Origin: a virus
IMG/VR virus record: IMGVR_UViG_3300045115_000082
Coordinates: 1-37,850 of that record
Direction: 5' to 3' (one strand)
Length of the DNA: 37,850 nt
The translations under genes and the position numbers were made by a program. Positions 6,534 through 13,764 of the stretch are shown here, piece by piece (positions within the stretch are counted from its first letter, which is position 1; every line of letters starts with the position of its first letter). Below the pieces are notes generated by a model. The model was not told the origin of the DNA. It was given only the letters and a program-made list of their open reading frames with translations, and did no database searches.

Positions 6534-7108
6534 CCAGGGCCCGCGCTGACCGCGCCGAACAGAGCAGGCGCCACGCCCTCCGCCTCGAAAGGATTGAGCA
6601 GTCACGGCCCCCGACCGTGCCCCTCGACCCATGGCCCGCCGACCACCCGACCCGAGGACGCCCAGACCTGCGGCACGAGATCGAGGGATGGATCTACGAC
6701 CAGGACACCAGCACCCTCGTCGTCTCCGCACCCGCCCACCACCAGGTTGCGGCCACTGTGCACGCCGTCCTGTGGCCCTGGGCGGCCGACGGCCTCGAGA
6801 CGCTCTGCCTGACCCTCAAGCAGCTCGTCGACAGCCTCGAGCACCACGACTCAGGACTCATCGACCTGGCCAGCCGAGTGCCCATGCTCGTGCTCTACGA
6901 CATCGACCCGCGCAACGTGTCCGTCGACGAGCACACCGTCCTAACCAAGGTCTCCCGCAACCGTTGCGACCACTCGTGCCGACAGGTGATCGTCAGCCGC
7001 GCTCCCGACGTCGACCTCGTCGAGGCGTTCGGCGTGGGCGTGAGGTGGTTCCTCCGGTCGTCGACAAGCATCAGCGGCTACGGGATGACGGACGGGGTGC
7101 GACCGTGA
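6530..7108 (+). CDS. Hypothetical early protein
   Basis: A 192-aa protein. The first 30 residues are basic and arginine-rich (RARADRAEQSRRHALRLERIEQSR). The rest looks alpha/beta, with strands around TLVVSAPAHHQ and VPMLVLYDIDP and a segment with two Cys (RNRCDHSCRQVIVS). I do not recognise the family. ATG 6530 overlaps the preceding stop; the TGA overlaps the GTG of the 36-aa gene that follows. Confidence 0.6.
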   Translation: MTRARADRAEQSRRHALRLERIEQSRPPTVPLDPWPADHPTRGRPDLRHEIEGWIYDQDTSTLVVSAPAHHQVAATVHAVLWPWAADGLETLCLTLKQLVDSLEHHDSGLIDLASRVPMLVLYDIDPRNVSVDEHTVLTKVSRNRCDHSCRQVIVSRAPDVDLVEAFGVGVRWFLRSSTSISGYGMTDGVRP

Positions 7109-7215
7109 CCGCCGACCTGTCCTGGCTCACCTGGGACCTCGTCCTGCGCCTGTGGTGGCTGTGGCTCGCCGTCGCCATGGCGCTCGGCCTGCCCGCCCTC
7201 GGGATGCGCCGATGA
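7105..7215 (+). CDS. 36-aa single-span membrane microprotein
   Basis: A very short gene with GTG start (GTGA overlap with the preceding stop) and a TGA that overlaps the WhiB ATG. After the N-terminal LSWLTWD the product has a Trp/Leu-rich hydrophobic run, LVLRLWWLWLAVAMALGLPAL, long enough for one membrane span, and ends with MRR. Overlap on both sides is the main support for it being translated. Its role is unknown; it could be a small toxin-like or regulatory membrane peptide, or exist mainly to couple translation into whiB. Confidence 0.6.
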   Translation: MTADLSWLTWDLVLRLWWLWLAVAMALGLPALGMRR

Positions 7216-7451
7216 AGACGTTCCTCGAGCCCGACGACACCTTCCGCAACGCCGCCTGCGTCGGCCTCCCGGTCGACGAGTTCTACCCCAAGCCCTCCCA
7301 GTCGACCGACGGTCCCAAGCGCACCTGCACAAGCTGCCCCGTGCGCGACGCCTGCCTCCAGCACGCGCTCGAGCACAACGAGCGCTACGGCATCTGGGGC
7401 GGCACCACACCCGAAGAACGACGAGACCTCACGAAGGGAACCACCACATGA
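7212..7451 (+). CDS. whiB: WhiB-family Fe-S transcriptional regulator
   Basis: A 79-aa WhiB-like protein. The four cluster-ligating cysteines are C16 (AACVG), C39, C42 (CTSC) and C48 (DACLQ), followed by the diagnostic turn GIWGG (60-64) and the basic end TPEERRDL. WhiB proteins bind a [4Fe-4S] cluster and contact the primary sigma factor region 4. Phage WhiB (for example in mycobacteriophage TM4) can act as a dominant regulator of host WhiB genes and of superinfection. The family is confined to Actinobacteria and their phages, which fixes the host phylum. ATG and TGA overlap the neighbours, so it is part of the early operon. The basic C-terminal tail is short. Confidence 0.95.
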   Translation: MKTFLEPDDTFRNAACVGLPVDEFYPKPSQSTDGPKRTCTSCPVRDACLQHALEHNERYGIWGGTTPEERRDLTKGTTT

Positions 7452-7714
7452 GCAAGCGCAGCGAGAACGCACGCCGAGAAGACGTCGCACTTCGGATGGC
7501 CCTCGCGAGCGAGCCCGATCAAGCAGGCGCCCCGATCGACGTCCTCGACGAGAACACCCTGCGCATCTACGTCCTGAGCTGCCTCATCTGCAACGAGGCT
7601 GGCGTCCTGCGGCAGGACGCACTGCTCCGGGCCATGAGCAAGCGCAGCCTGCGACGGCGTGTCGATCGCGTCATCCGTCGAGCACGCGAGGACCGCGCGG
7701 AGGTGCGCAACTGA
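7448..7714 (+). CDS. Hypothetical basic protein
   Basis: An 88-aa, arginine-rich, mainly helical protein; the segment NTLRIYVLSCLICNEAGVLRQDALLRAMSKRS... is suggestive of a small winged-helix or HTH (residues about 38-85). A family cannot be named. It is coupled to whiB by ATGA overlap, and its stop overlaps the first base of the replication initiator gene, which hints at a replication or regulatory role (inference from position). Confidence 0.6.
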   Translation: MSKRSENARREDVALRMALASEPDQAGAPIDVLDENTLRIYVLSCLICNEAGVLRQDALLRAMSKRSLRRRVDRVIRRAREDRAEVRN

Positions 7715-8589
7715 TGGCACGCATCCGCTCGATCAAGCCCTCGTTCTGGGACTCCGAGGACGTCGGCAAGTGCTCGCTGCGCGGGCGGCTGCTGTACATC
7801 GCGATGTGGAACCTCGCGGACGACTACGGCATCGGTGACGCGACCCCAATTCGCATGCTCAGCTTCGCCTTCCCCAACGATGATCTCGCAGTGTCGGAGA
7901 TTCCGACGCTCTGCGAGGAAATCGCCGAACGGTTCAATGTCGTGTTCTACACGCACGCCGGCCGTCGCTACTACTACATCCCGTCATGGGATGAGCACCA
8001 GCGGACCGAGAAGAAGGCTAAGCAGCGCGTCCCGTACCCCAAAACCCCTGGAACGACGCCCGCCGCTCCGGAAACGTCGGAAGCTCCGACATCGAGTGGC
8101 GGAAGTTCCGACGTGGGAAGTAGGAAGAAGGAAGTAGGAAATACTTCTTCGCGCGACGCTGACGCGCAGCGCGGCACGGAGATGTTCGAAATCTTCTGGG
8201 ACACCTACGACAAAAAGCGGGGCAAGAAGGCCGCCGAGCAGAAGTACAGGACGGCGCTCAAGAAGCCAGGCGTCACGCACGAGCTGCTGGTCGAGGCCGC
8301 CCGCCAGTACGTCACCTGGCAGAAGTCCGAGGGTAAGCACCCCGAGTTCACCAAGGACCCGGCGACCTGGCTCAACGGCGAGCACTGGAACGACGAGCGC
8401 GCATCCCGTGCGGCAGCCAGTGATTCAGACGCATCGACCTCGTCCGCACTCAGCCCCGAAGAAGTGGCCCGTCGCCTAGACGAAATTCTCGAGGAACCGC
8501 CGGACACCGATGACATGGAAGTGCTGCGCGCCTGGCGCGATGAGCGCAACGCGCGCATCAAGGCCCGCCGGGCAGGGGGTGCTCAATGA
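7714..8589 (+). CDS. Phage replication initiator / helicase-loader-like protein
   Basis: A 291-aa protein. The N-terminus (MARIRSIKPSFWDSEDVGKC, then RLLYIAMWNLADDYG) is the typical start of phage replication proteins with an N-terminal winged helix. The C-terminal half carries FWDTYDKKRGKKAAEQKYR and DPATWLNGEHWNDE, the motif pair found at the end of many phage O-like or replisome-organiser proteins. The middle (about 110-150) is a low-complexity linker. The gene directly precedes the DnaB-type helicase with a 4-bp overlap, so it probably binds the phage origin and loads that helicase. No ATPase motif is present, so it is an organiser rather than a DnaC-type loader. Confidence 0.8.
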   Translation: MARIRSIKPSFWDSEDVGKCSLRGRLLYIAMWNLADDYGIGDATPIRMLSFAFPNDDLAVSEIPTLCEEIAERFNVVFYTHAGRRYYYIPSWDEHQRTEKKAKQRVPYPKTPGTTPAAPETSEAPTSSGGSSDVGSRKKEVGNTSSRDADAQRGTEMFEIFWDTYDKKRGKKAAEQKYRTALKKPGVTHELLVEAARQYVTWQKSEGKHPEFTKDPATWLNGEHWNDERASRAAASDSDASTSSALSPEEVARRLDEILEEPPDTDDMEVLRAWRDERNARIKARRAGGAQ

Positions 8590-9878
8590 ACGAGGAGAAT
8601 CCCGAGCGCCTCCTGCTCGGCGCCGTGCTCGCCGGATGGCGACACGTGACCACGCTGACCAGCACGGTCGACCCGGTCGACTTCGACGAGCCGAAGCACG
8701 AGCTGATCTGGCGCGCCATCGTCGACGTGGTCGAGGCTGGCGAGTCGCCCGAACCGCTGCGGGTTTCGACGAGGCTCGGTCGTGACGTCCGAAAGCTCCC
8801 GGATGGGGCCCTGTTCCTGACGACCCTCGCATCCGAGGCCCGCAAGCCTGAGTCGGCCGAGTTCTACGCCCAGGAGGTCACCAAGGCAGCCCGCCGCAGG
8901 CGGCTCAACCACCTCGCCACCCGCATTCACCAGATGGCGAACGACCCGGCCTACGACGACGTCGACGTGCTGACTGCGGACGTGCGAACCGCACTGGAGG
9001 AGGCGACCACCGGCCGCACCATGGGACGCCTTCGCACGATCGGCGACGCGATGCCCGGCCTCATCGACATCGCCCAGAACGGCCACCCCAACGGGCTCTC
9101 GACCCCGTGGTACAGCATCGACCGGCTCACCCGCGGACTGCAGGCCGGACGCCTGCTCGTGGTCGGGGCACGGCCCGGTGTCGGCAAGTCCGTCATGGGC
9201 GCGAACCTCGCCCACCATGTCGCCCTCAAGCATCAGGCGCCGGTGTTCTTCGCGTCCATGGAGATGTCGTTCGTCGAGCTCAGCCAGCGCATCGTGGCGC
9301 ACCACGCCAGCATCAGCCTCGGCAAGCTCGATGACGGTCGCCTCAATGAGGGGGACTGGGAACGGCTGCGCGCTCACCATGACGCTGTCAGCGGTCTGCC
9401 GATTCATTTCGACGATCGCGGGTCGCAGAACCTCGCCTCGATCCGCACCCACGTGCGGAACATGGAGAAGACCGGCGGCATCGGCCTGGTCGTCGTGGAC
9501 TACCTCCAGCAGCTCAACGCCCGCGACTCGAGCCGCAACCGATCGGAGCAGGTCCAGGAGTTCTCGCGCGGCCTCAAGATCCTCGCCCGAGACTTCAACG
9601 TCCCGGTCGTTGCGATGGCCCAGCTCAACCGTGGCTCCACGCAGCGCCAGAACGGCAAGCCGACCATGTCCGACCTGCGCGAGTCAGGCGGCATCGAAGC
9701 GGACGCCGACGTCGTGCTGCTCCTACACCGCGACGCCGATGAGGAAGCCGACGACGGTCGCATCCAGGTGCTCATCGAGAAGAATCGATCCGGCCCGCGC
9801 GGCGCCACGACCCTCGATTTCTGGGGGAACTATGCCCGCCTCGCGGAGTATGCGCCGCACACTCCCCGCCCGTCCTGA
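8586..9878 (+). CDS. dnaB: DnaB-type replicative helicase
   Basis: A 430-aa hexameric replicative helicase of the DnaB/RecA-fold family. Residues 1-110 are the DnaB N-terminal helical domain (ERLLLGAVLAGW...). The C-terminal domain has Walker A GARPGVGKS (194-202), Walker B LVVVDY (301-306), the SEQV-then-LKILARDFNVPVV segment (about 320-342), AQLNRG (345-350) and the DLRESGGIEADADVVLLLHRD arginine-finger region. Slightly shorter than bacterial DnaB. It would unwind phage DNA and recruit host primase. No phage primase or polymerase is present, so host DnaG and Pol III are presumably used. It overlaps the putative loader gene by 4 bp. Confidence 0.95.
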   Translation: MNEENPERLLLGAVLAGWRHVTTLTSTVDPVDFDEPKHELIWRAIVDVVEAGESPEPLRVSTRLGRDVRKLPDGALFLTTLASEARKPESAEFYAQEVTKAARRRRLNHLATRIHQMANDPAYDDVDVLTADVRTALEEATTGRTMGRLRTIGDAMPGLIDIAQNGHPNGLSTPWYSIDRLTRGLQAGRLLVVGARPGVGKSVMGANLAHHVALKHQAPVFFASMEMSFVELSQRIVAHHASISLGKLDDGRLNEGDWERLRAHHDAVSGLPIHFDDRGSQNLASIRTHVRNMEKTGGIGLVVVDYLQQLNARDSSRNRSEQVQEFSRGLKILARDFNVPVVAMAQLNRGSTQRQNGKPTMSDLRESGGIEADADVVLLLHRDADEEADDGRIQVLIEKNRSGPRGATTLDFWGNYARLAEYAPHTPRPS

Positions 9879-9903
9879 ATCCAACCCAGTGAGGAACCTA
9901 GCC

Positions 9904-10518
9904 ATGACCAAGAAAGCCGACACCCCCATGACCGTCGCCGAGCTGCTGAGCCAGGTCGACGACAGCGCACCACAGGACGACCACGAGGTCATCAAGTCCG
10001 CGCTCGCGAAGGCCGACAAGGCGCCCCAAGGCCCGCTCGCGAACGTCCTGCACTCGCTGTTCTTCCACACCAGCGCCCGCATCGACCCGGAAGTCGACGA
10101 CGGGTCCGCGTACCGCGAGATGCCGCTCAACCAGATCGTCGCCCTTGCCGACTGGTACCTCGCGCAGGCTGACGAAGACCTCGCAGCGTTCGCACCCCGC
10201 CTCGCCCCCGACGGCGTCGACAAGGTGGCGCTCGCCCACTTCGTCGAGTACCGAATCACGCGAGACCTGCTCAGTGACGTGTTCGAGCAGGCACGCGTGA
10301 GCCTCGGCTTCGGGCTCAAGCTCGCTTGCGAGATGCGACCCGATGAGCAGGCGCTGCTGACCAAGACGATCCGTCTTCTCATCGCCGAAGAGCCGGACGG
10401 CGCCAAGCTGCTCGCGATCATGGCCGCCGATGAGATCGCCAATGCCGTGATTGCGGCAGCGGACGAACGTGAGGCTGCCGACAGTGCCAACGTCACCCGC
10501 CTAGACGACCGCCGATGA
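9904..10518 (+). CDS. Hypothetical protein, helical
   Basis: A 204-aa, acidic, largely helical protein after the helicase (25-bp gap; GAGGAA at 9892-9897 could serve as ribosome site for ATG 9904). It has no recognised motif; segments such as MPLNQIVALADWYLAQADEDLAAF and KLLAIMAADEIANAVIAAADE are long amphipathic helices. Unusually for this operon it is separated by a short gap rather than an overlap from its upstream neighbour. Its stop overlaps the next ATG. Confidence 0.65.
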   Translation: MTKKADTPMTVAELLSQVDDSAPQDDHEVIKSALAKADKAPQGPLANVLHSLFFHTSARIDPEVDDGSAYREMPLNQIVALADWYLAQADEDLAAFAPRLAPDGVDKVALAHFVEYRITRDLLSDVFEQARVSLGFGLKLACEMRPDEQALLTKTIRLLIAEEPDGAKLLAIMAADEIANAVIAAADEREAADSANVTRLDDRR

Positions 10519-10976
10519 ACTCCAACGAGGCGTATGGGGAGCCGAATGATACGACGCAACACGCCCCCCGCCCCGAGCCCGTCACGGCCCCGCTGCCGAG
10601 CGAGGCGGTGGAGGCGCTGCGGCAGATCATCATCGACGCCCGCGACCAGCACTCGTACCCGGTCGACGGCGACGACGGCTGGGAGGAACGCTGCCGCTGC
10701 GGCCTGTGGCCTCCCGCTGGCGTTGCCCTGTCCGCCGACGGCGCAGCGCTGTGGCTCTGGCAGCACCAGGACACCGAGGTGGCCCGCGCCGTGCTCGCCG
10801 CTGGCTACACGCTCCCCGCCGCCGACCAGCGTGCACGGGACGAGGGGACGGTGCGGGAGTCGCTGCGGGATCTCGCCCAGAGCTGGATCGACGAAGACGA
10901 CGTGACGCAGTGGGGCGATCACACGCGCAACCACTGTGGCCGCGCTGTCCTAGAGATCCTGGACGGCTCCCGATGA
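10515..10976 (+). CDS. Hypothetical early protein
   Basis: A 153-aa protein with ATGA overlap at both ends. The first 30 residues are Pro- and polar-rich. The rest contains ERCRCGLWPPAGV, two Cys that may join a His (DQHSYPV) as a metal site, and many Trp residues (LWLWQHQD). The pattern of 'WEERCRCG' near a DARDQH segment recurs in actinophage hypotheticals, but I can assign no function. Confidence 0.6.
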   Translation: MNSNEAYGEPNDTTQHAPRPEPVTAPLPSEAVEALRQIIIDARDQHSYPVDGDDGWEERCRCGLWPPAGVALSADGAALWLWQHQDTEVARAVLAAGYTLPAADQRARDEGTVRESLRDLAQSWIDEDDVTQWGDHTRNHCGRAVLEILDGSR

Positions 10977-11212
10977 CCGGGCAAGGCGGATCCCATGCCC
11001 TCACGGTGCGACTCGACGCCGACCTGCACGAGCGGCTCCGCGCGGCCTCCTTCAAGCAGCGGGTGCCGATGTCAGACCTGATCCGCGATGCGCTCGACAA
11101 GGCGCTGCCGCACGTGGAGGTGGGCTGCGACGTCTGCGGTGCGCGACCCTTCAAGGTCTGGATGCCGGGCGGGTTCCGGTTCTGCGACGAGCACCAGGGC
11201 GGCACCCGATGA
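10973..11212 (+). CDS. Ribbon-helix-helix protein with C-terminal zinc knuckle
   Basis: A 79-aa protein. Residues 8-46 match the ribbon-helix-helix (CopG/Arc) fold: strand HALTVRLDADLHERLRAAS, then helix VPMSDLIRDALDKAL. This is followed by a compact C-x2-C...C-x2-H site (C52, C55, C71, H74). RHH dimers bind operator DNA through the paired N-terminal strands; the added zinc site may support a further contact. Probably a phage transcription regulator. It is coupled to neighbours by ATGA overlaps. No toxin partner is evident, so an antitoxin role is not supported. Confidence 0.75.
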   Translation: MTGQGGSHALTVRLDADLHERLRAASFKQRVPMSDLIRDALDKALPHVEVGCDVCGARPFKVWMPGGFRFCDEHQGGTR

Positions 11213-11592
11213 CCGGCCGCGAGGAGGGCAAGCCGAAGCCCATCCGCCACACGCTGGGCACGGTCACGTCGGCCGAGGGCACACGGCTGTCGTCATCGAA
11301 CCGGCCCGACCAGGCTGCGAAGTACGGCCGCGAGGAGGGCGTGCAGACCGAGGCGCGCACACCGGGCAGCCTCCACTTGGAGGACGGCACCACATGGCCG
11401 TGCCCGGAGCCAGCCGACGGCGATCCCGGACCGGAGTGGCGCGCGAGGTACGCCCCTGGGTCCCTCACGCGGGAAGACCTGCTGTGGCTCGCGTCGGTGT
11501 CACATGCCTACCGCTACATCGTGCACGAACCGTCAGCCGGCAAGCGACTACCGATGGTCCGCCGCGCACTGTCCGAGAGGAGCCCGTCATGA
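11209..11592 (+). CDS. Hypothetical early protein
   Basis: A 127-aa polar protein, probably disordered in its first half (KPKPIRHTLGTVTSAEGTRL). The C-terminal half is helical and contains LTREDLLWLASVSHAYRYIVHEP. It has the coupled ATGA overlaps at both ends. No known domain was recognised. Confidence 0.6.
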   Translation: MTGREEGKPKPIRHTLGTVTSAEGTRLSSSNRPDQAAKYGREEGVQTEARTPGSLHLEDGTTWPCPEPADGDPGPEWRARYAPGSLTREDLLWLASVSHAYRYIVHEPSAGKRLPMVRRALSERSPS

Positions 11593-11819
11593 GCAGCGAG
11601 CAGGTGCAGGTCGAGGCGCGGACGCTGTCGGGGGTGCATCGCGGGAGGGGTGTCGAGATTTCCGCTCTAGACAGATGGGGTGCGTTGACGTTGCGCGAGA
11701 TCACGCACAACTACGACGGACGGGTCGACGTGAATCTTCGGACCGAGAGCGGTCAGACGATCAGCTGGAACCTCGCGCCCACCGACCTCGTCACCCTGAC
11801 TGGCGGGGGTGCGGGATGA
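11589..11819 (+). CDS. Small beta-rich hypothetical protein
   Basis: A 76-aa protein starting at ATG 11589 inside the preceding stop. Predicted by eye as almost all beta strand (QVQVEARTLSG, RGVEISALDR, LTLREITHNYD, RVDVNLRTESG, TISWNLAPTD), the composition of a small barrel of the Sm/SH3/OB type. Function unknown; nucleic-acid binding would be only a guess. It sits immediately before the methyltransferase gene with a 4-bp overlap. Confidence 0.6.
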   Translation: MSSEQVQVEARTLSGVHRGRGVEISALDRWGALTLREITHNYDGRVDVNLRTESGQTISWNLAPTDLVTLTGGGAG

Positions 11820-12295
11820 GCGCGCCGATCCTGGACCCTGCCAGCGGGTCAAGGATGTTCTACTTCGACAAGGCAGACGAGCGCGTCGAGTTCGGTGACA
11901 TTCGAGACGAGCAGCACGTCCTCTGCGACGGTCGCACACTGACCGTCTCGCCAGACCACCTGATGGACTTCCGCGACCTGCCGCACAACGATGACACCTT
12001 CCACCTGGTCATCTTCGATCCGCCGCACCTCGTGCGTGTCGGGGAGAACGCCTGGATGGGCAAGAAGTACGGCCGTCTCGACCCGGTCACGTGGCCCGAA
12101 GATCTACGTGCCGGATTCGCCGAATGCTTCCGAGTCCTCAAGCCCAACGGAGTCCTCATCTTCAAGTGGAACGAGACCCAGGTGCCGGTGTCGAAGGTGC
12201 TGCAGCTCACCGAGCAGCGACCCGTGATCGGACACCGATCCGGCAAGACGGCGCGCACGCACTGGATCACGTTCATGAAGGAGGCTGACCGATGA
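11816..12295 (+). CDS. Orphan SAM-dependent (DNA) methyltransferase, DPPH type
   Basis: A 159-aa class I methyltransferase. Motif I lies in LDPASGSRMFYFDK (6-19). The catalytic motif IV is FDPPH (67-71), a variant of the DPPY of N6-adenine enzymes, and FRVLKPNGVLIFKWNE is motif V. Closely similar short enzymes, with SRMMWFNK-like and DPPH motifs, occur in many siphoviruses of Firmicutes and Actinobacteria. There is no obvious target-recognition domain and no restriction enzyme nearby, so it would act as an orphan methylase protecting phage DNA or marking its origin. Substrate is inferred; a non-DNA substrate cannot be excluded. ATGA overlaps at both ends. Confidence 0.8.
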   Translation: MSAPILDPASGSRMFYFDKADERVEFGDIRDEQHVLCDGRTLTVSPDHLMDFRDLPHNDDTFHLVIFDPPHLVRVGENAWMGKKYGRLDPVTWPEDLRAGFAECFRVLKPNGVLIFKWNETQVPVSKVLQLTEQRPVIGHRSGKTARTHWITFMKEADR

Positions 12296-12471
12296 GTTGC
12301 GCGAAGAACATCTGGCACACCCTGACCTGCTCGCCCCGTCGACGCTGGCTCCGACGCCGCATCCACGCTCCGTTCTGGGCCGACGATCCGACGGCGCAGA
12401 TGCTCGGCGTCGCGCAGTACGGGTGCCGTCGATGCGGGCGCGGGATGACCGGCGGGGGTGCGTCGTCGTGA
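12292..12471 (+). CDS. Small basic Cys-rich protein
   Basis: A 59-aa gene with ATG in the methyltransferase stop and a TGA overlapping the next GTG. The product is strongly basic (SPRRRWLRRRIHAPFW) and has four cysteines, C3, C13 and a C45-x2-C48 knuckle (YGCRRCGRG), which could bind one zinc ion. It is the first of three consecutive Cys-rich microproteins. Function unknown; nucleic-acid binding is suggested only by charge and knuckle. Confidence 0.6.
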   Translation: MSCAKNIWHTLTCSPRRRWLRRRIHAPFWADDPTAQMLGVAQYGCRRCGRGMTGGGASS

Positions 12472-12668
12472 GCGCGAGCACCCTCGTGACGATCTTCTGC
12501 GACGCGGAGTCGTGCGGACAGTGGGACGACGCGGGGATAGCTGACACTGCCGCCGAGGCCCGCGTCGCCCTGCGTGGATCGGGATGGGCGCTGGCCGTCA
12601 GCGATCCCGAGGGCGGACGTCGAGCGCTGGACTTCTGCCCGAAGCACGCGAAGGAGGCCGACCGGTGA
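12468..12668 (+). CDS. Zinc-binding microprotein (C-x4-C ... C-x2-H)
   Basis: A 66-aa protein with GTG start. Ligand pattern C11-x4-C16 and C57-x2-H60 brackets a helix (TAAEARVALRGSGW). The arrangement, a short N-terminal strand with CDAESCG, a helix beginning with TAAEAR, and FCPKH at the C-terminus, is often seen in small actinobacterial proteins that fold around one zinc. Coupled by GTGA overlaps on both sides. Confidence 0.65.
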   Translation: MSASTLVTIFCDAESCGQWDDAGIADTAAEARVALRGSGWALAVSDPEGGRRALDFCPKHAKEADR

Positions 12669-12886
12669 GCGAGCGGACGTGTGAGACCTGTGGGACGGTC
12701 GAGAACTTCCCGGCCCAGCCCAAGACCGAGCTGCGACCATACGGCCCGGGCGGAGGGCTCATTTGCTTCTCGTGCGCCTTCGCGACACCAGAAGCCGAGC
12801 AGCGGACCCAGAATGCCTACGTCGCGATCAGCGATGCCCACGACGCGGCTGGGGTGCCTAACGTCATCGGGAAGGCCGACCGGTGA
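12665..12886 (+). CDS. Zinc-ribbon microprotein
   Basis: A 73-aa protein with two CxxC knuckles, C6-x2-C9 (CETC) and C34-x2-C37 (CFSC), 25 residues apart, forming a classic zinc ribbon, followed by a helix ending in HDAAGV. GTG start overlapping the upstream stop. No partner is obvious. It may modulate transcription or bind nucleic acid, like other short zinc ribbons, but this is inference. Confidence 0.65.
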   Translation: MSERTCETCGTVENFPAQPKTELRPYGPGGGLICFSCAFATPEAEQRTQNAYVAISDAHDAAGVPNVIGKADR

Positions 12887-13215
12887 GCGCCGCGGACGAC
12901 ACGCGCGTGAAAACGACGATCACGGACACGCGGCTCCGGATCACGGTCACGGGTACAACGTCGGGCTTCCCGGTCGTGTTCGCCGGCGACCGGGTGCAGG
13001 TGTACGAGATGACGCGCGAGTACGGCGACAACCGCGACGGCTCGCTCGGCTGCTACTCGGTCGAGGGCAAGGGCATGCAGTACCTCTCCGGCGGCTTCGA
13101 GGTCGGCCGACGACCACGCAACGTCTACGGGTTCGGCGACTCGATCCCGCCCGAGGTCCGGGACGCGTTCGACCAGGCGGCGATCGACATCGCCGAGAAG
13201 GTGAGGCAGGGATGA
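12883..13215 (+). CDS. Hypothetical beta-rich protein
   Basis: A 110-aa protein, GTG start. Strands dominate the first 70 residues (VKTTITDTRLRITVTGTTS, FPVVFAGDRVQVYEMTREYG), followed by IPPEVRDAFDQAAIDIAEKV as a terminal helix. Not recognised. It is linked to both neighbours by 4-bp overlaps and so belongs to the early operon. Confidence 0.6.
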   Translation: MSAADDTRVKTTITDTRLRITVTGTTSGFPVVFAGDRVQVYEMTREYGDNRDGSLGCYSVEGKGMQYLSGGFEVGRRPRNVYGFGDSIPPEVRDAFDQAAIDIAEKVRQG

Positions 13216-13568
13216 GCGCGGACGAGCAGGCGCGGGAGGTCGAGGTGCGTCTCGTCGGCGAGGCGATCGAGGACGCGGCCATGCGACTCAAGGGCCGGGA
13301 CCTAGGCACCGTGCACCGCGACCAGATCGCACGCGAGGCACTGGCCGCCCTCGATCCCGTCCGCGCGGCCGAGCGGCAGGAGGCAGCCCGGGTGGCGCTC
13401 CTGGAAGCGGCGGCTGACTCCAACTGGGCGCCAGAGCGCGGCGACTGGGACGGCGAGTCGGTTGCAGCCTGGTTGCGCGCGCACGCCGAGGTGATGACCT
13501 CGCAGGACCGCGGCGTTGCGTGGGCTGGCGAGGTGCGCCAGGACCCAGGCCCCAGTGCAGCGCCCTGA
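13212..13568 (+). CDS. Hypothetical protein, last gene of the first early operon
   Basis: A 118-aa, mostly helical protein (EQAREVEVRLVGEAIEDAAMRL, RAAERQEAARVALLEAAADS) with a Trp-containing C-terminal part. No motif was recognised. Its stop is followed after 13 bp by a strong hairpin, so the coupled gene chain that starts at 3602 ends here. Confidence 0.6.
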   Translation: MSADEQAREVEVRLVGEAIEDAAMRLKGRDLGTVHRDQIAREALAALDPVRAAERQEAARVALLEAAADSNWAPERGDWDGESVAAWLRAHAEVMTSQDRGVAWAGEVRQDPGPSAAP

Positions 13569-13581
13569 GCGCTGCCAATGA

Positions 13582-13616
13582 GGGCCTCTGGCAGCCCTCG
13601 GTGCCGCCAGAGGCCC
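13582..13616 (+). terminator. Hairpin terminator ending the main early operon
   Basis: GGGCCTCTGGC (13582-13592) pairs perfectly over 11 bp with GCCAGAGGCCC (13606-13616), with a 13-nt loop. It begins 13 bp after a stop codon and ends the run of overlapping genes. No T-tract follows, as in many high-GC terminators. Confidence 0.7.
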
Positions 13617-13654
13617 GCTCTGGCAGTGATCGGTCGTTCTGAAGCACCATCAGT

Positions 13655-13681
13655 GCGCGCCGAAGGGCCCTTCCCGCGCGC
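13655..13681. promoter_or_regulatory. Imperfect palindrome in the gap before the second early gene group
   Basis: GCGCGC, a 1-nt spacer, GAAGGG directly abutting CCCTTC, a 2-nt spacer, then GCGCGC. The 27-bp element is nearly two-fold symmetric about 13667/13668. It lies between the hairpin terminator and a TTGACA hexamer at 13710-13715 that precedes the gene at 13765, so it may be an operator. It could also form a second hairpin. No convincing -10 was found for the TTGACA. Confidence 0.35.
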
Positions 13682-13764
13682 TCATGGGTCACACTCGCCG
13701 CCGCATTTGTTGACACCGGACGAGACACTTGACGTGGCGAGAACGGCAACGGAGGGACGCGCGA

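Noticed and set aside
10973-11592. RHH protein plus the following gene as a toxin-antitoxin pair
   Set aside because: The downstream protein shows no toxin fold or catalytic motif, and both lie in a longer coupled early operon.
11816-12295. Methyltransferase as part of a restriction-modification or BREX/DISARM-type defence system
   Set aside because: No restriction nuclease, helicase or other partner gene is nearby; neighbours are small phage proteins.
13710-13734. TTGACA followed by TTGACG as a full promoter for the gene at 13765
   Set aside because: No acceptable -10 hexamer at 16-18 nt from either; kept only as a possible -35.
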